Origin: Tubulanus polymorphus
Taxonomy: Eukaryota > Nemertea > Palaeonemertea > Tubulaniformes > Tubulanidae
DNA length: 64,000 bases
Direction: 5' to 3'
Assembly (NCBI RefSeq): GCF_964204645.1
Contig: NC_134025.1
Span: 6,763,001-6,827,000 of the forward strand
Positions 38,401 to 52,920 of this stretch are shown here, piece after piece. The notes under the pieces were generated by a model. It saw nothing but the letters and a program-made list of their open reading frames with translations, did no database searches and was not told the DNA's origin. The translations under genes were made by a program, and so were the position numbers. How positions within the stretch are numbered: the stretch's first letter is position 1; the number at the start of each line of letters is the position of its first letter.

Positions 38401-41400
38401 GAATTCCTTTCATTAAACCGATGACTCTCCTGGGACTAGAATTCGCACTAAAATCAGTCGAGGAAACTAAACATTTTCGAAGATAGTTCGAATTGCGCGC
38501 GATGGATTCATATGGGAAAACAAATAAAAAAATTGATGAAATAATAAAATTAACTCATTGTACCGATGAATGAAAATACAGATGATGTTATTATGATTAT
38601 CATTAGGGCTACAGTCTGTAGTCATTCTCAGTATTAATGAATATGTGATTTCAGTGCCAATAGAAATATACTGATATTTTGTATCAATTCACAGTGGGAA
38701 CTTTACCGAAACAGGCATGAAGGACCTGATTTGTTCGAGAGATAAGTGTCATAATTAATCGTAATGATAGTCATTATTTAATGTTAATTTCTAGGCCAAT
38801 TGTATCATATCTGTAATAGTAGTCCTTATTCTAAACCAGACATTTGTTGAATACACGTAATAATATATGGCCTTGGTGTAAGGATTTGTCTGTTCTATGC
38901 TGGTAGTTAGGTACTGGGACGTATTTAACCCTACCATTGTCCGGGATTTAGGCCTGGCATCATTTCCCTTTCTTCTGATCTTTTAACACTTTTATCATGA
39001 CATAGTCAGGTATAGGTTTCTATTGCATGGGGCATCTCAGACCTGTGTACCACTTTTGAGAAAACTCTTACAAAGTTTCATTTTCAAACAGTGATTTTTT
39101 GTGCGAAAGCGAAAAGAACGACTCTTAAAAAAAGAAAGGTGCAATGAGTAAGTACTTTCCAACATCTATCATTCTGAAAATATCTTGCAACTAAGGGAGC
39201 AATTAGTTAAATGTCTCTACATAGTTTCTTTATTACATTAAAGCTCCCACAACTTGCTCATCAGACTTCTTACATACTCTTGAGACAAAATCTTTATCAT
39301 TATTGACTGTTGGAGCCTAAATTAGTTTTCTAATTCAATATGATTAGCATTTATGTCACTGCAAAGCAATTCCTGGGAAAACTTTGAAGGCAAGAAGGGA
39401 GTGGTGGAGGATAGACAGGTTGTAATGAAAGAAAATCTCTATACGGCTTCATCTTGTTAAATCAAGCGTAGTTCAAGAAAGTCGTTAGATTGTTTTAGGT
39501 TTCAGTCATTCACATAATACAGTTCATCTTTATGCTCTTCAGGTTTGAGTTATTCTTTTTTCACTTCACAGTCGAAATTTTTTGTTGATGCTAGAAAGAA
39601 AATGATATCCTGTTTTATTGTTATCATTGTTAAACGTATTTTCAAAAGCTTTAGGTTGAATGAAATTTTTTTTTCATTATTGTTAGTCTGTGTGGTCTTT
39701 CTTACTTAGCATGGCGTCAGAGAAAAGTTGATACATGTACTTAGCTTTTTTATAACAACCATAATCGTGGTGCTGTAAAATGCCATCAACTTAAGATGTT
39801 TTCATGGGCGGATTTGTCTTCTTAATTAAGAAATTTCAATTATTTCCTGTTTTCTATACGCGTGATGAAAATCCATGGAGCAAATAGCTGACACATGATA
39901 CAAAAAACCTGAAATCATGAATGACGAACTAAAAACTAATAGTTTCCATTACGAAGATTCGACAACACATCGTCGATTCTAGCCATTAAAACTTGTCGAC
40001 CCAAGATAGAGATAATGCCTTTAGATAGAATAATAACCCCATTATCCCAGTAACGGTACATCACCATCAATGCCATCAATGCCGTATCTTATTCTAACTA
40101 ATTTCATGATACTGCTATTGATGGATCATTGATGGTGTTTCCCTTTTTATTGTGCACCGTAGATCTGCCATTATAATTACCTGGTGTTCTCGGTCGTCGA
40201 CGCCGCTATAAAATCCCATTTTCATCCCGCCGAAGCTTTGGATTCCTTCACAGGGTGTGTTTACCCTAGAGATCGCGACATGAAATGAGCTATCGATTTC
40301 CAAGAAAGTTTCGGTTATATTAAACGCAACCAGTCTAAATCATAAAAGCCATCGCAGGAAAGATCACACCGAATAGTACAACTACTAATGGACCAGGATG
40401 TTATCTCATCTTGATCGATTTTTTTGTTGTAATTCAGATAAAATTATTAGATTATCCTTATTTCATTATTTGTTCAGTTAGGGTATATTTAAATATATAC
40501 GCGCGTATGTAATCTGCTGGTTTTACGATTGACTCTTGAAGGAGTCTTCATGCTTCATTTCAGCATCTCGTATTTCATGATAGTAGCCAGATATGATTTC
40601 TAATGTTAGTTAGATTATGATGGTCATACAGTCCGTTGTGAATTGTTCTAAAATGACAAATAATTAACTGGATGCTTTTGCTAGTCTGTTCGATGGCCTC
40701 GAGATATATATATCTCGTCCTATAAATCCATAACAACCAAATTCTATAGACAGGATGTTGGAATTACCCAGGCATATTCATAGGCTCGCTGGCATTGTCC
40801 CGAATAACCTGGCTCTTAATAGCGGGAGATAACCGTTGAAATATTGTCTAGAGTCTTTATAGTTGTTTTCTCGTTGGTAGTGCAGGTATCGGGATCGAGA
40901 TCGCAGGTATGTCTTAGATGTTTTATTCAGTGATGTGCGAAGTTTAGGATATTGGAATACATAGTTTAACAAAATAGGCTGAGAAATATACCATCCAGAA
41001 CTAACGCCCTTAGATGATGATGTTTGAAAAAAAGTTATGTTCGTCCCAAAGATGATTCTTTGTAGGATTGTGTAATTTTCTATAGTTTAGACGGTAGGGC
41101 ATGTTGACTGATCTGAGCTTGATTACGTTGTGATCATTCCTATACTGAATATTAAGGTTGATTTATTTGATTTTGAGGATGTAGTATGATCTAACCTGAA
41201 ATATAATATGCCCAATTGGTTCATACTTGAACTTTATCTTTGATTCTGATGCAAAGTTATTCAAAAGTGAATTGGTTTACTTTTGCTTTTGACATTCTTT
41301 TCATATATTCATGCAAATCCTGAGAATTGAAATATCACTTTTTATCTAATTATGAAATTTGTTCTTGCTACATTAGATATAGGTAGGTGTATGGTATCAT

Positions 41401-44400
41401 AATTGGCTCCTGACTCTTGCTAGAGGTCATCCTTTCATTCTGTTTATATCATAGATTCCAAAGGCTAGAGTTTTTGAATAGAACATTTAGAATTTTTATT
41501 GAAGTTATGGTGAGATTTTCCTTTATGCTTCTCCTGACCTGGTATCTTTGATTGAGAACCGTGTTTTATTGAACGTTATAACTCTCTATCTTTCATCGTG
41601 TCGCCAGCAAATCTATTTAACTAATCTGGATATAAAGGAAATAAAAAGGATAATTGTTGTATTTTATTAACACTTAGTTTCCCCCATCAAAGTTGATGGC
41701 TCGATCCTCGGGAGTAGACCAGACAGGTCAATATTCCGGAGGAACGAACACACCTACGTTTCTATTTTTTAGAACAAGTTACTATTTTGGATCAGACGCG
41801 ATCAATCTTATGACAAATGTCAGAGCCTGATTATCTGCTTTGTTCCCGTAAAATTACTATTGCCTATCGCTACATTATTTGATCTAATATTGCTTCATTG
41901 GGTCTATCTTTCATTCTTTTCATTTTATTGTCGGTGGCAACGCTCAAGAAAAAATTGAAATCGTTTAAATCTTTCCCGGTTGCCAGGAGCGGGTACATGT
42001 TTGAAAGAAATATGACTGACCAATAGAGGATTTTATGCCCTTGAAGAAAGTGCGATCTTCAACCTTCACTGTATTGCTGTATGTCTCATATTTCTGCAGA
42101 AATTGATCAGCGTCTCTCGATTCACCTCTTCCCTCAAAATGTCAATTAACTCAATTGATCTGATGACTATTGCCATTATCGTTATTGTTACCTTGAAAGT
42201 AATTAAACGATACATTAACTTAAAAACCAATCCTTGATAACCGTCCATCACAACAAGTATGCGACAACATCCTATTAGCGATTTTTGACATTGATGTAGG
42301 ATGTTCGGTAATTTGTGACTTTAGAAACAAATGAGATTTTCCTACAAGTGTTTATCATTCAGATTCAGCTTATTAGATCAGTTGAATGTCAAATGTTATT
42401 GGTGTACCGTTCATGGAACATCATGAATGAAGCAAATTCTTTTAGCTTGAGAATACTTAAAGACTTTTGAATAAATGATTTCACCCTTGATGGCTTTGTG
42501 TTATAAATGGTAACACCAGTTGCTTATTTTCTGATTTCTGGATTGTATTGTGCTTTGTTTGATTAAATATTGAGCCTCCTCATCTCTCTGGGAGGGGTAT
42601 GGTGTCACCTGACTTAGCAGAAGATCATTTTTGGTTTATCGAAAGCTTGAGATAACCTCCTTCAGCAGAAAACTATTTTCTGGCCCAGTGTCTTAGAAGT
42701 CTTGAGCAGGGAATGATGGATCGAAGGTGTCTTCAATGCGAGACCGTCAATCGTATAGTATAAAGCTACTCGCCAAAAAAAGGCACAATTTTATCGAAGG
42801 AACATAAAAAAAGAGCCCTGTCATAACAAATGCATAATTCTGTTGAAAATTCTGAAAAATGATTGATCATGAAAAGTAAATATGTAAAGAAGATTTTTTT
42901 CGCTAATGGTTGTGGGATATTTTTATCTGGGAAACTTGATTTGCATATTTTTGGATATTTTTCAGGTTCTTTCATAGGACTCGTCGGATTATAAAGTTCG
43001 GATTACTGCTTGTTTGAGGTGAGATACTTTTTTATCATGACCACATGCATTTTAATTGTTTTTCAATTGGAGCGTTCTGCTGTGAAATTCTTTGAGATGT
43101 AAAAAAAGAAACACTTTTCCTAGATTTTCTATGATGATGGACAATTTCAGGTAGGCTTTATAACTGAAAGATCGATCACTTTTGTTAATGATGTTGACAG
43201 AATGAACCATCATTAACCTTTTTACTTGGGACCTGGCTTGGTAGGATAAAGGGATATAAAAGCAGTAGACACATAGTACTATTAGAAAGTTCATCTTCAT
43301 GAAGTGTAAACAAGTGAGATTTGTGCCACTTTTCCATCCCTGACACCGATATGAGGGTATGATAAGTCAAACAGAGGGCGAGATATATCTTAATATATAG
43401 CTACTTCCCCTCTTGTTTGCTTATTCATGGACTGCACCTGGGCCATGTGCTCAACCATGCCAGCATTCGGTGTACGTAGTGTTACCACGGAAAGACTGTT
43501 TTGCTCTTAGCTGGGATGCGTATACTTTTTCGAATAGTTTGAATAGAAACTATTAACTTTTGGGTGAGTCTATTAGTTCAGTTCTATTTCATTTCTATTG
43601 CCACTACTATCCTCTATGTTAGTTTCCTGTTATAATGCATGATGCACATGAGACAGGTTCAGGTTTGGGGTGGTTTGCTTTTTTTTCTAAACATCATTTA
43701 TTTGTATGGGCTACTCATTCCCGTAAACCTGTCTTACTGCAGCTAGCTTTCTCCTTCCTATAACCATACCGTCCATGGTTGATTTGTGCTGCTTCAGGCA
43801 TAGGTCACTCCTAAAAATGTTTCAATCTGGTAGGAAATTAATGCTGATTACATGATGAAATGAATGATTAGCATTATGATGATATTGTGATTGTATGTGT
43901 GGTATGCTTGTTAATAGTGATAATAATATTAATTCATTTTCTTGATATAATGCAATATCTACGAAGTAATCTCTGCACTTTACACAAGAAGAAATAGAAA
44001 TAAACGTAATCATCGGTTAAGTACTCGACTTAAAGATTATCAATAATTGCCCATTTGTGAAAAACATTAAGACAAATAGGTTTGTCTAAAAATAACAGTT
44101 TTCTGTTGTTCAGGTTTATGGCTCCTTCTTCCATGAGTTCGCTTCACTAGATAGATCGTAAAGGTTACTGCAACAAACTCAATCCTATATTCTAATACAT
44201 CAAACTAATTTTATACTATTGGTTTTATCGGTTTTTCAGCATTTAGTATGATTATGTATTGCATCAGCTGGCGTTTTTTAAAATATAACATCTGTTTCAT
44301 CTGATAAAAATAATGATCTTAAATGAATAAGCCCTATATTTGTAACTGATATATGTATTTTGTCCATCATTGAATCCAGTGGAGCATTTACTTGTGAAAC

Positions 44401-45667
44401 AATTCATTACGGAGCTGTAACTAAACATCAGCAAGGCCAGTGATTAAAATGGTCGAGGGGATTGAGCCTAATATTACAGTGTCAGTGAGTGAGGTTTTGA
44501 GTTTCCATGTTCTATTCAGAATTCAAAAGATGGTTCTTCATATCAGTTGTGAATGTCGCAGTTATTTGAGTCAAAGAATCTTTTTGTTTTTACAAATCTT
44601 TTTTTTCCATTTTCATAATCCACGACATTTCATTACACGAAGTTTTCCCCCTGTTGACTTCCTCAGGCATTGTTTTGCTGCTTTGCTATACTGACATAGA
44701 TTGGTTTTGCTAATGTCGCACAGATAAAACGTTAATGGTCATGGACATTAATTCCCAACTCCCGATGTAGAATTCATCTCGTGTCCCAGGTTATTTTTAT
44801 TTGGTTCAGTGCGAGTGAATGAACGGAACATCCGAGAGATCATCGTAGCAACTGTGTCCTTCATATTTTCTGCAATATAATTGTCTCGTCTCGGATACCA
44901 GTAGCTCACAGCAATACTCAATAAATTCAGGTTTCCTATTTCCTTGAGGTCAAAGTTTTAGTATCTGGAGGAATAACTGAGCTATTTACTGTATCTCTGC
45001 TGCATTACTGAGATCTTTTTCGTGTTTTCATAAATTCGAAAAATGAACCCATGTAAGATAGCACGCACGGTTAGTAAACTGGTGTGAATCTCAGCTGGCA
45101 GCGAATGTTTTTAGTGGGGTAAGATACCCAAATACACCTGCTTTCAATTTGCTGAATACACTGAGATTATAAATATCACTGTTTTATGTAAAAACACTTA
45201 TTACGTTCTCATTATTGGACCTGAATATGTCCTTGAATCTAGTAATATTAATGACTAAACTACATTTTGCAATCATTCCTTAGCAGACGATAAAGTATTC
45301 CAGGATTCCCTGGTGCCTAAGCGTATTGATATTTTTTCTCTCAAACTCACAATTCTGCTTGTAAAAAGAAATGTCTTTGATTTGATTTCTCTTTCCGTAA
45401 CGAGTTTGAATTTCGGACTTAACGTGTTGGCTATTGGCATTCAGTTATTTCCCTTTTGGGTGATATGATTATATTTTTGCGAACATTCTTCGCATGTCTA
45501 ACGATATTATACCCCTGGGTAAGGCGTCAGAGCTTAGAAGGTTGTAACACGCACCTGATGTCAACGGTTCTAACTATCTAGGGATACTTCGTATTCTATC
45601 AGAAAGACGTTGTGGTTAGATTTATTCCTACAATCTTATTCGGATCACTGAATGAAACAGTAATGAG
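35420..45667. other. Non-coding sequence, no recognised gene
   Basis: Ten kilobases without supported coding sequence. Features seen: a 144-base-period repeat pair (36570-36754), CpG-retaining blocks at 37040-37240 and 40140-40320, and an 18-base palindrome CGAGATATATATATCTCG at 40700-40717. The minus ORF at 37873-38142 (89 residues) is unrecognised. Otherwise nothing. Confidence 0.4.
36570..36754. repeat. Two copies of a 144-base-period repeat
   Basis: ATACAGCCTGCAATTCT and, after a short gap, GAAACTTGGT occur at 36570-36610 and again at 36714-36754. The spacer holds ATATGGCTGCCAGGGTTGCC. The same wording, in reverse complement, appears in the array at 52.1-52.9 kb. Confidence 0.6.
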
Positions 45668-45686
45668 TGTACATTCTTAATGTACA
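45668..45686. repeat. Short perfect palindrome
   Basis: TGTACATT, CTT, AATGTACA. It lies 25 bases from a retroelement-like tail. Confidence 0.5.
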
Positions 45687-45707
45687 TACATCATATAGTT
45701 AGATTAG

Positions 45708-45860
45708 TAGTTTATTTGTCACCATCAATATGTACAAAGTGAATAATAGCAAAATGAGGTGACTGGAGCCTGAGTAGAGCCATAAAGGCGGTAAATCCAA
45801 AAGGATGTTCAGACACCTTGACATAAACATGAACAAATTAAAGAAAAAAACAAATGAAAA
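45708..45860 (-). mobile_element. Retroelement 3' end, minus orientation
   Basis: On the minus strand the segment reads through TTGATGGTGACAAATAAACT, a LINE- or SINE-like terminal signal containing AATAAA (45711-45716). Coding remnants are not recognisable and the inner boundary is approximate. Confidence 0.35.
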
Positions 45861-48800
45861 GGGATGATCTGATGAAAAAATGAATTTATATCATGCAGAA
45901 GTCTCTCTGAATGAAAATATATTCTTAAGTGTACATTAATCAAGTACCTTAAACATGGGTTTAAGGTACAATATAAATATGGGTTGAAAATATCTCTTTT
46001 GAGATAAGATCTGATCTCTCTTCAATTACACAAAAAGCAATAGCAAAAATGCATCAGAGCCTATATATGTAGATTATGTAGATGTTACATGCCGAACGGA
46101 ATAATTGAATTCTGTCTACGCAATAAGCGAGACAATCCCTCAAACTATAAAGTGTGCAGACAATTATAGCCATCTTAGACCATGATTGGGTTACATTTGA
46201 TTTAAGTTCCACCAATTTCTACTGACAAATGATGGTAATCTAAGCTGTGGTTGTTGTTTTTTTTTCAGGCATCGGTTACTGAAGACCCACATGAAGCATC
46301 AAGGTTTGTAGCCTACAGCGTTTGCAACTCCGTCGGATCTAATATTACCCCAACTTGCAAAAAATTACCCGGGATTCCCTGATTAAGTCGTCCTCTATCA
46401 TACTCAAAGTCACTGACAGTCCCTGTAAGTTAAGCTGATAATTTCATGTCATCTCTATACTAGTTTTCCGAATCACTTCTGACTAGAGATTTGCAAGTTT
46501 GGGATTAACATGTACATGTATTTCAATCCATACAGTACTATTAATTATTGGGCTTTTTTAAATTGTATTTTTATTTGAAAGTGCGCTAATGTATCTCAAG
46601 GGTTTTTAGCAAATGGATATACGTTTTTGCATTTGATGTTCTGTGAGAGGCTTGTTTCAATGTTGAGCACATTGAGTGTAAAAGGCGTTGGGAAGCCACT
46701 GGGGATGAATGAATCCGATCATTCGCGGAGTTTTGGGACAATAAACTGTATACCTGATCAACTTTTATCGATTTCTGTAGTAACATAATCAGAAGGTATG
46801 AAATCGAAACTGAAATGGTCAGGTATAGCAACAGCGGCGCGTGCATGCTACGCAGTACACAATGATTTCGGTATAATGTTGGTAACATCATCAGGCGAAT
46901 TCGTCAAGGGGGATTACTTGTTAATTATAAAACCATCTTATCGTATATAATGCAGTAATATTATTGATGTTTATAGTTGCTTCGGGGAAACTATTTCTGC
47001 ATGAATTATTAATTCGCGTCTAGCCGTTTAGCCCGCGCAGGTGATTGGTTCATCAGTTTTTCTCCCGGTAATAAAACCGATCAGATCGATGTAAAAATCG
47101 TTCAATTCAGTCGATTCCAATCATCATAAATAATGCGCGCTAAAACGCCCTGAAAAGTCTTCCCTGGGCTACTTGTTTCGAAGCTGAGGATGAACTAGAA
47201 GTCAAATTACAAATATCAGTGCTGGAATAAGTGAAGTATGCAATACGACAGAAAAGGGTTCTGAGTAATTAAGCCATAAATGGCAAGCGCAAAAAATAGG
47301 AGATAGGAGAAAACATAGTTGTAAATAGGTGAATGGTTTTACTCTGTGAACTGGATCCGTTGCAAATATCTGTACTTTCATTCATTTTATGGTAGTTAAT
47401 TTACACACCAAGTCGATAATTTATACCTGTTTGGCAGCCATTGTGTTTAAATGGCTGGTAGTAGACCACGTAATGATCTGCACAAAGTTAATGAAGCTAG
47501 CTCATAAAAACAACTATTGGTGAAATGCGGCACCCTCGTAATTCAAACTGTACTGATGTAGGCATATCCAGGGATATCTGGTTCAAGCAGTTGTCCTCTT
47601 ATAATTAATTAGTTTGAAGTGGTTCAGATTATGGCCAGGAACTAAAAATCTATTAGTTCAGACATGTACTCAAACTTTGTTGGTTCACAGTGTTGGCATA
47701 AAAAGGTAGTCTCTTGAAACAGCAGATGCAGTATACTAGACTTCATTGAGGCTTAGATTGGCCCTTTCCTAGTGGCTCGGCCATTGTACTATTGCAGTCA
47801 TATCTCGGCAGAAATGAGTAAATAAGGTTGGCCTCTATTTTTGTGATCAGATCTGAAATTCACAACCTCATCGTATAGAGGATTAAGCCATTATCTCGGG
47901 CTTCACTTTGAAAGGATTGTCAAGTTTCTCCCACTATTTTGTGTTCAAACCCTATTTTAGTTAATACTTCCATATTTTCACGTGAATATTGATATTCTGT
48001 AGGTTGTTCATTGCATCGATATGAGCACCCACCTCAACAGGATTACCCTAGGCAGCCACTGATTTCAGATTTTATTTCCACTGCGGAAAAGTGATCGTAT
48101 TTTCATTACGGATCTCAAAATATTCATATTTCATGATGTTGACTCGGAGCTTGTCCGTTATAAAGTGTGCTGTTGACTAGACTTATCAGAAGATACTCGG
48201 AGGTTTTGATTGCCAATATGGTTTCATGAGCAATAAAGTCTCATGGTTATTAAGTGCATGAAACACACTAGCATTATACCAGTCTCTCTGCACCAATCTT
48301 TCCAATGCAATTACTCAAGGACTTGTTTATTTTCTACCATTAATCATGAATCTATTCAATTTTTATGAAACAAGGTTTTTCTCCTCATTCTTTGCCTCCT
48401 ACAACTTCTGATTTCACATGGGACGGTAAGGCTTTGTGTACGGTATAACTCGATTCTCTCCATGAATAACCTCCTTGCATCATGGGATACTTTTTCATAA
48501 TGTCAAGGGCTTATCCTGAGCAATCCATCGGCCTCGAGTGTGCACTTCCACGTCCAACAATTCATGGCATTTCGATAAAAGGATTTTTGAACTTTCGTTG
48601 ACCAGGACATTGATATAAAACATTATCTTCGAGAAGAATATGCGCGGACATCCAATATAGCATATGATCGCATATTCATGACGCCACTGCAACTAAGTCT
48701 CAAGAGTCATATCATACCGTTATTCGAAGATGCTCTGATTGTAGAAGAATTAGGTGATCATCTGTTTTAGATTTGCCGTTTTCTTCAGCAATGAATATGA

Positions 48801-51413
48801 TTTGTCAATATAAACATAAAGAGTCAGGCAAGCAGTAAGGAGCGAGAGACAGAGATGATGGGATAATGGGTAATATGGTAATTGTGGGTTTGACAGATTA
48901 TTCACCTGATGGTGATGATGGAATGAGAGTATCGCATGAGAGCTGTAGATTTACAGGTGCAAGTGAAGGACAACCATTATACGCATGATTGAATTATACC
49001 ATCTTTGCATAAAAATGCTATATATGGGCACCGCCTCGGGTGGATGTCATGAAAAAAAAACCCTATCCACATCTAGTAGTAGATTCCGCAGTGACGAACC
49101 ACGCGTAGAAATTGACCTTCCCCTGTGGCTTACATTTATATAGGGTTTATGAAAGATAATTTGCTCCGATGCAGTAATGGATTTGAGTGATTGTAGATAA
49201 AGTCACGATGTCAATTTGCAATGAGTTTGCAGTAATAGCCGTATTTCTGTATGTATTGGTTAATTTGATCTGTTTTATTTCCACTGAACTTCCTGTCATT
49301 TGTAATGGTTAATAGCCAGTAATTGCTGTAGTTTCCACTCTGGTTCCTGTCTGTATTCCAGTCAGCACAGCCGTTTCACATTGGCTGTATTTTTCATTCA
49401 GTTTGCGTAATGATTTTATAGTCCGAAACTTAACACCGAGACTGATTTCTAAGCTTTTGATTCTTTTTACTCGTAAGTCATGGACCCTCGATGAAAAAAC
49501 TTGATATTTGTAGCTGCAATGCGACCTAATCTTGCGAGTAGAAAACCGCTTCCATCAGCTTTTTTCTTGTTTGGTATGCTCGCTTGCTTAATGAGTTTTG
49601 CAGATATCTTGGCAAAAGTTTCAGAACATATCACTGCGTATCACTGCGTATACCTAAGCTGCCAAGTTACTGTTGTTTACTGAGAAATCGGTCTTCTTTC
49701 TTTTGTTCAGCGCTAATGGTTTTCTTCATGGCTCATTTGAAAGGGAAGCAGTTTTAGGCTGTGTTGTGGAAGAAAGTGTTCAGTATGAATATCTGCCATC
49801 ACAATCCGTCTACCTGAAACTTCCACACACTGGGACTCCCTGATTTTATTTCTATTAAGTTTATCTAATTATTCTTATAGATCTCAATCTGCTGCCGTTA
49901 CCTGATATAGAGAAGCAACTCGAGAATATACCTTGATATGCATCGTGTCCATGTTGAATTAATTGTATTGAATTTCTGAATCTAATATCACACTTTGCAT
50001 TTTAAATTGGTTTAGCAGTCGCACTGGTTATTGGATTGTGGTCAAGGGGATCCTTATCCCACATTCACTGCTATCATTCACTTGTAGAGGGAGAGAAATG
50101 ATCTCTCTTCCAGCTACTAAGAGCTGATTCTATTACTGTACGGGTTATACTTGAATTACTTTACTCAGTTATCTGTTTTCTAGGTCTTTCTTGTTGGTCC
50201 TGTACCATCTTTGTACTCAATCATAAAAGTGTCAACTCATATTTATAACTAGTAGGAGATAATGATTCAGTATTACGAGTGTAGCTGAGCTGGTTCTTCT
50301 CTTTGTGCTGTGGTTTCCAATCATTTCACTGAAATGGATCCTTTTCTCTTTTCAATTGACTGTCTCTTCCTATAACCCGTGGATCTTTTTGACATGCCGG
50401 AGATGATATTCTTTATGAAATTCTCTTCGGTGTGAGCGTTTTTTATGAGTACGCTGAAGTAAATGACAGTACAAGGTCGTCTCTATCATTGAGTAGACTT
50501 AGTAGAAACTGAGGAGGAAGCTAACCGATTCGCCTTTAAGTAGAGACTCTCTTCAGGTTTATTTTTCTTATGCTAACCTGGTAGATTATCTTCTTGGCCT
50601 TTTTACTTTACGGAGAAGATTGAAGAAGATTGATCGTGGAAATGGGGGTCTAGCCAGCTAATTCCCACACACTTGATCTGATGTTTCATTTCGCAGTGTT
50701 CCAGCACGCTCCTCTCCTGATAAAATCTATTCTTACAAGTAAAGAAAAAGTTCTGTTGTTATTCATTCTGTTTTCAAATGCGTCTCAAATGTTTGTCTTG
50801 ATGTATAAGTGTAGGAGGACGAGCCGATTATGGCAAATATTTCATCCCTCATTTTTATCAAAATTTTCGATGATTAGAATTTTACTATTACAACTGAGTT
50901 ATACTAGATAAGTATATATATAACGAATCTAGTTGTGAGAGTTGCAGGGAGGTTAGCGGGCAGCAATTGGGGAAATTATGGCTTGACAATAATTCATATC
51001 AATAACTAAATCACACATAAAAACAATTGCTATATTGTCTTAAGTGAAATATTTAAGTGAGAGGCAAGATTCTGAATCGGCTTATAGATGAGAGGTTTTT
51101 ATCGCGGAAGTATTTTTTTTGGAAAGGGTTATAAATGATAAATGGAAGGTGTGGGTGGAGATTTTGCCTTGTATAAAAATATCTGCCTTTTGTCATTTTG
51201 TCTGTCGGCTTAAGTCTACTTAATGTATTGGATTTATATGCAACTGTAACTATATGTGAAGACTAGTTACTTGTTGAATATGCAGCGGCGTGCGTTATCA
51301 TGACGAAATTAAAGAAACTGCTGCAAATTTGACTAAAAAGTCTAAATATATGCTCTCTAAATATTATACTCCTCTCTATTGGCATACTGGATGACTACTA
51401 TTCTGGGCTTACT
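45861..51413. other. Non-coding sequence, no recognised gene
   Basis: No supported gene. A CpG-retaining block at 46980-47140 with homeodomain-type AATTATTAATT is a candidate enhancer. A 12-codon acceptor-led open stretch near 46270 is discussed under rejected items. Confidence 0.4.
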
Positions 51414-51536
51414 AAGTGCCGAATTGCCGACTCGTAGTGTGAACGTAACTGGCTGTATAAGCGCCGTATTTTGGTGAATTCTGCACCAGCGAAGTACGGT
51501 ACTTCGTAAGTGCCGAATCGAGTGTGAACGCGGCTA
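51414..51536. repeat. Direct repeat around a 17-base palindrome (decayed small element)
   Basis: AAGTGCCGAAT with nearby GTGTGAACG occurs at 51414-51445 and again at 51508-51530. Between them is the palindrome CGAAGTAC-G-GTACTTCG (51490-51506). The unit is far more CpG-rich than its flanks. No family is assigned. Confidence 0.5.
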
Positions 51537-52099
51537 ATGTCAGTGTTCATAATCTGAAAGGATTGATGAATGCTTTGAACGACGTAATGACGAATGCATC
51601 AAATTGTTGATTTGATGTTGAAAGTGTTTGATGTTGAAAGCGTAGTTATGCATCAGGTAAAAACAAACCTCAGCACATTTAAAGTTTGATTTTATCATCA
51701 CCTTCTAGCTGCCAGAAAATGAAAAATGTAGCAGGAGATAGTCAACATGTGTTCTCAATGTGCGGATTGGCTTTCATTTTGTAATTATTTAAAAGCTCTC
51801 TTGGAATAATGATACACTATAAGTAAAATAGCTCTAAAATTGTAAAAGTATAGAAAGCAAACAATGCTGGTGTAACACGTAATGTCGTATGGCGACTTCT
51901 GAGCGGAGATTTGATTTCTAAGCCTTCCTAAGATATCATTAAACCAGCGGGCCTTAGAATTTGAAATTCCTGATTACAATAATATCTTTTGGGTAATGAA
52001 AGCTTTGTAAGATAACTGATGATATTTGAATAGTAACATTGCAAAAAAAGTCAGGTTTTTTCTAATAGGCTCACATTTTCAGTTGAATAATATTTTCTC
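51537..52099. other. Non-coding sequence
   Basis: AT-rich; nothing recognised. Confidence 0.4.
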
Positions 52100-52920
52100 T
52101 CCCATTCTACAAGGTGCAGTTTTTGAAGTAGAGCGTTCAGTTTGATGTATTAAGTGTATAGTTTGTGTCCGAAGGACCATATCGATTTTTTTGTATTTGC
52201 ATTCAAGATGGCTGACTGGCAGCCATATTGATTCCTAAAAATACACCCCCATTCTACAGGGTGCAATTTTTGAAGTGGAGTGTTCATAGAAAGTGTATGG
52301 TATATAGCTTAAGAATCCTATAGATTTTGTGTTAATTGAGTTAATACAGAGTGCAGTTTTTGAAGAAGTCTCCGTATTTATGTGAAAGTAGAATGCTATG
52401 CAGCTGATGATAACTATATAACTTTGGTCATAGCTCTATTCAAAATGGAATACAGGGTGCAGTTTCCAAAGTGGAGTGAACATATTATTTGCATGTAAGA
52501 TGTCTGGATTGGAAATAACAATCCATATTGAGTTTGGTTAGTATTACATTAGATACAGTTCACTGGCAGCCATACTGAATATTCTAAAACTACTTTCCTT
52601 TTCTATAGGGTACGGTTTTTCAAGTTTTCTTTTCTTCAGCGTACAGTGTTTGAAGTTCATTCTTAACTTTTACAAAAATGGTGTATTGTACAAAGGTTAC
52701 AATCCTACAATCCTATCAGTTTCAGTTGTATTCGCTTGCAAGATGGCTGCCTGGTGGCCATATTGGATTCTAAAAATACATTGTTCCTATCCTACGTGAT
52801 GCATTTTCTATAATACATAGCCTATATCTTTAGAAAACAAACCTTATCAATGTTGGCCATAGTTGTATTTAAAATGGCTGACTATTGGCTATTTTGAATA
52901 ATATAAAACTAGAATGCAAG
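52100..52920. repeat. Degenerate tandem repeat array with ATGGCTG / CAGCCAT hairpin units
   Basis: Variants of TACAGGGTGCAGTTTTTGAA recur near 52107, 52255, 52347, 52452 and 52605. Variants of AAGATGGCTGACTGGCAGCC recur near 52206, 52737 and 52873, with a partial copy near 52558. The order is irregular, as in an old minisatellite. It shares wording with the repeat pair at 36.6 kb in opposite orientation. Confidence 0.7.

Noticed and set aside
46273-46382. Acceptor-led open stretch that looks like an exon
   Set aside because: A good polypyrimidine acceptor precedes it, but no donor follows before the stop and the frame resembles nothing. It does not connect to the transporter in an evident way.
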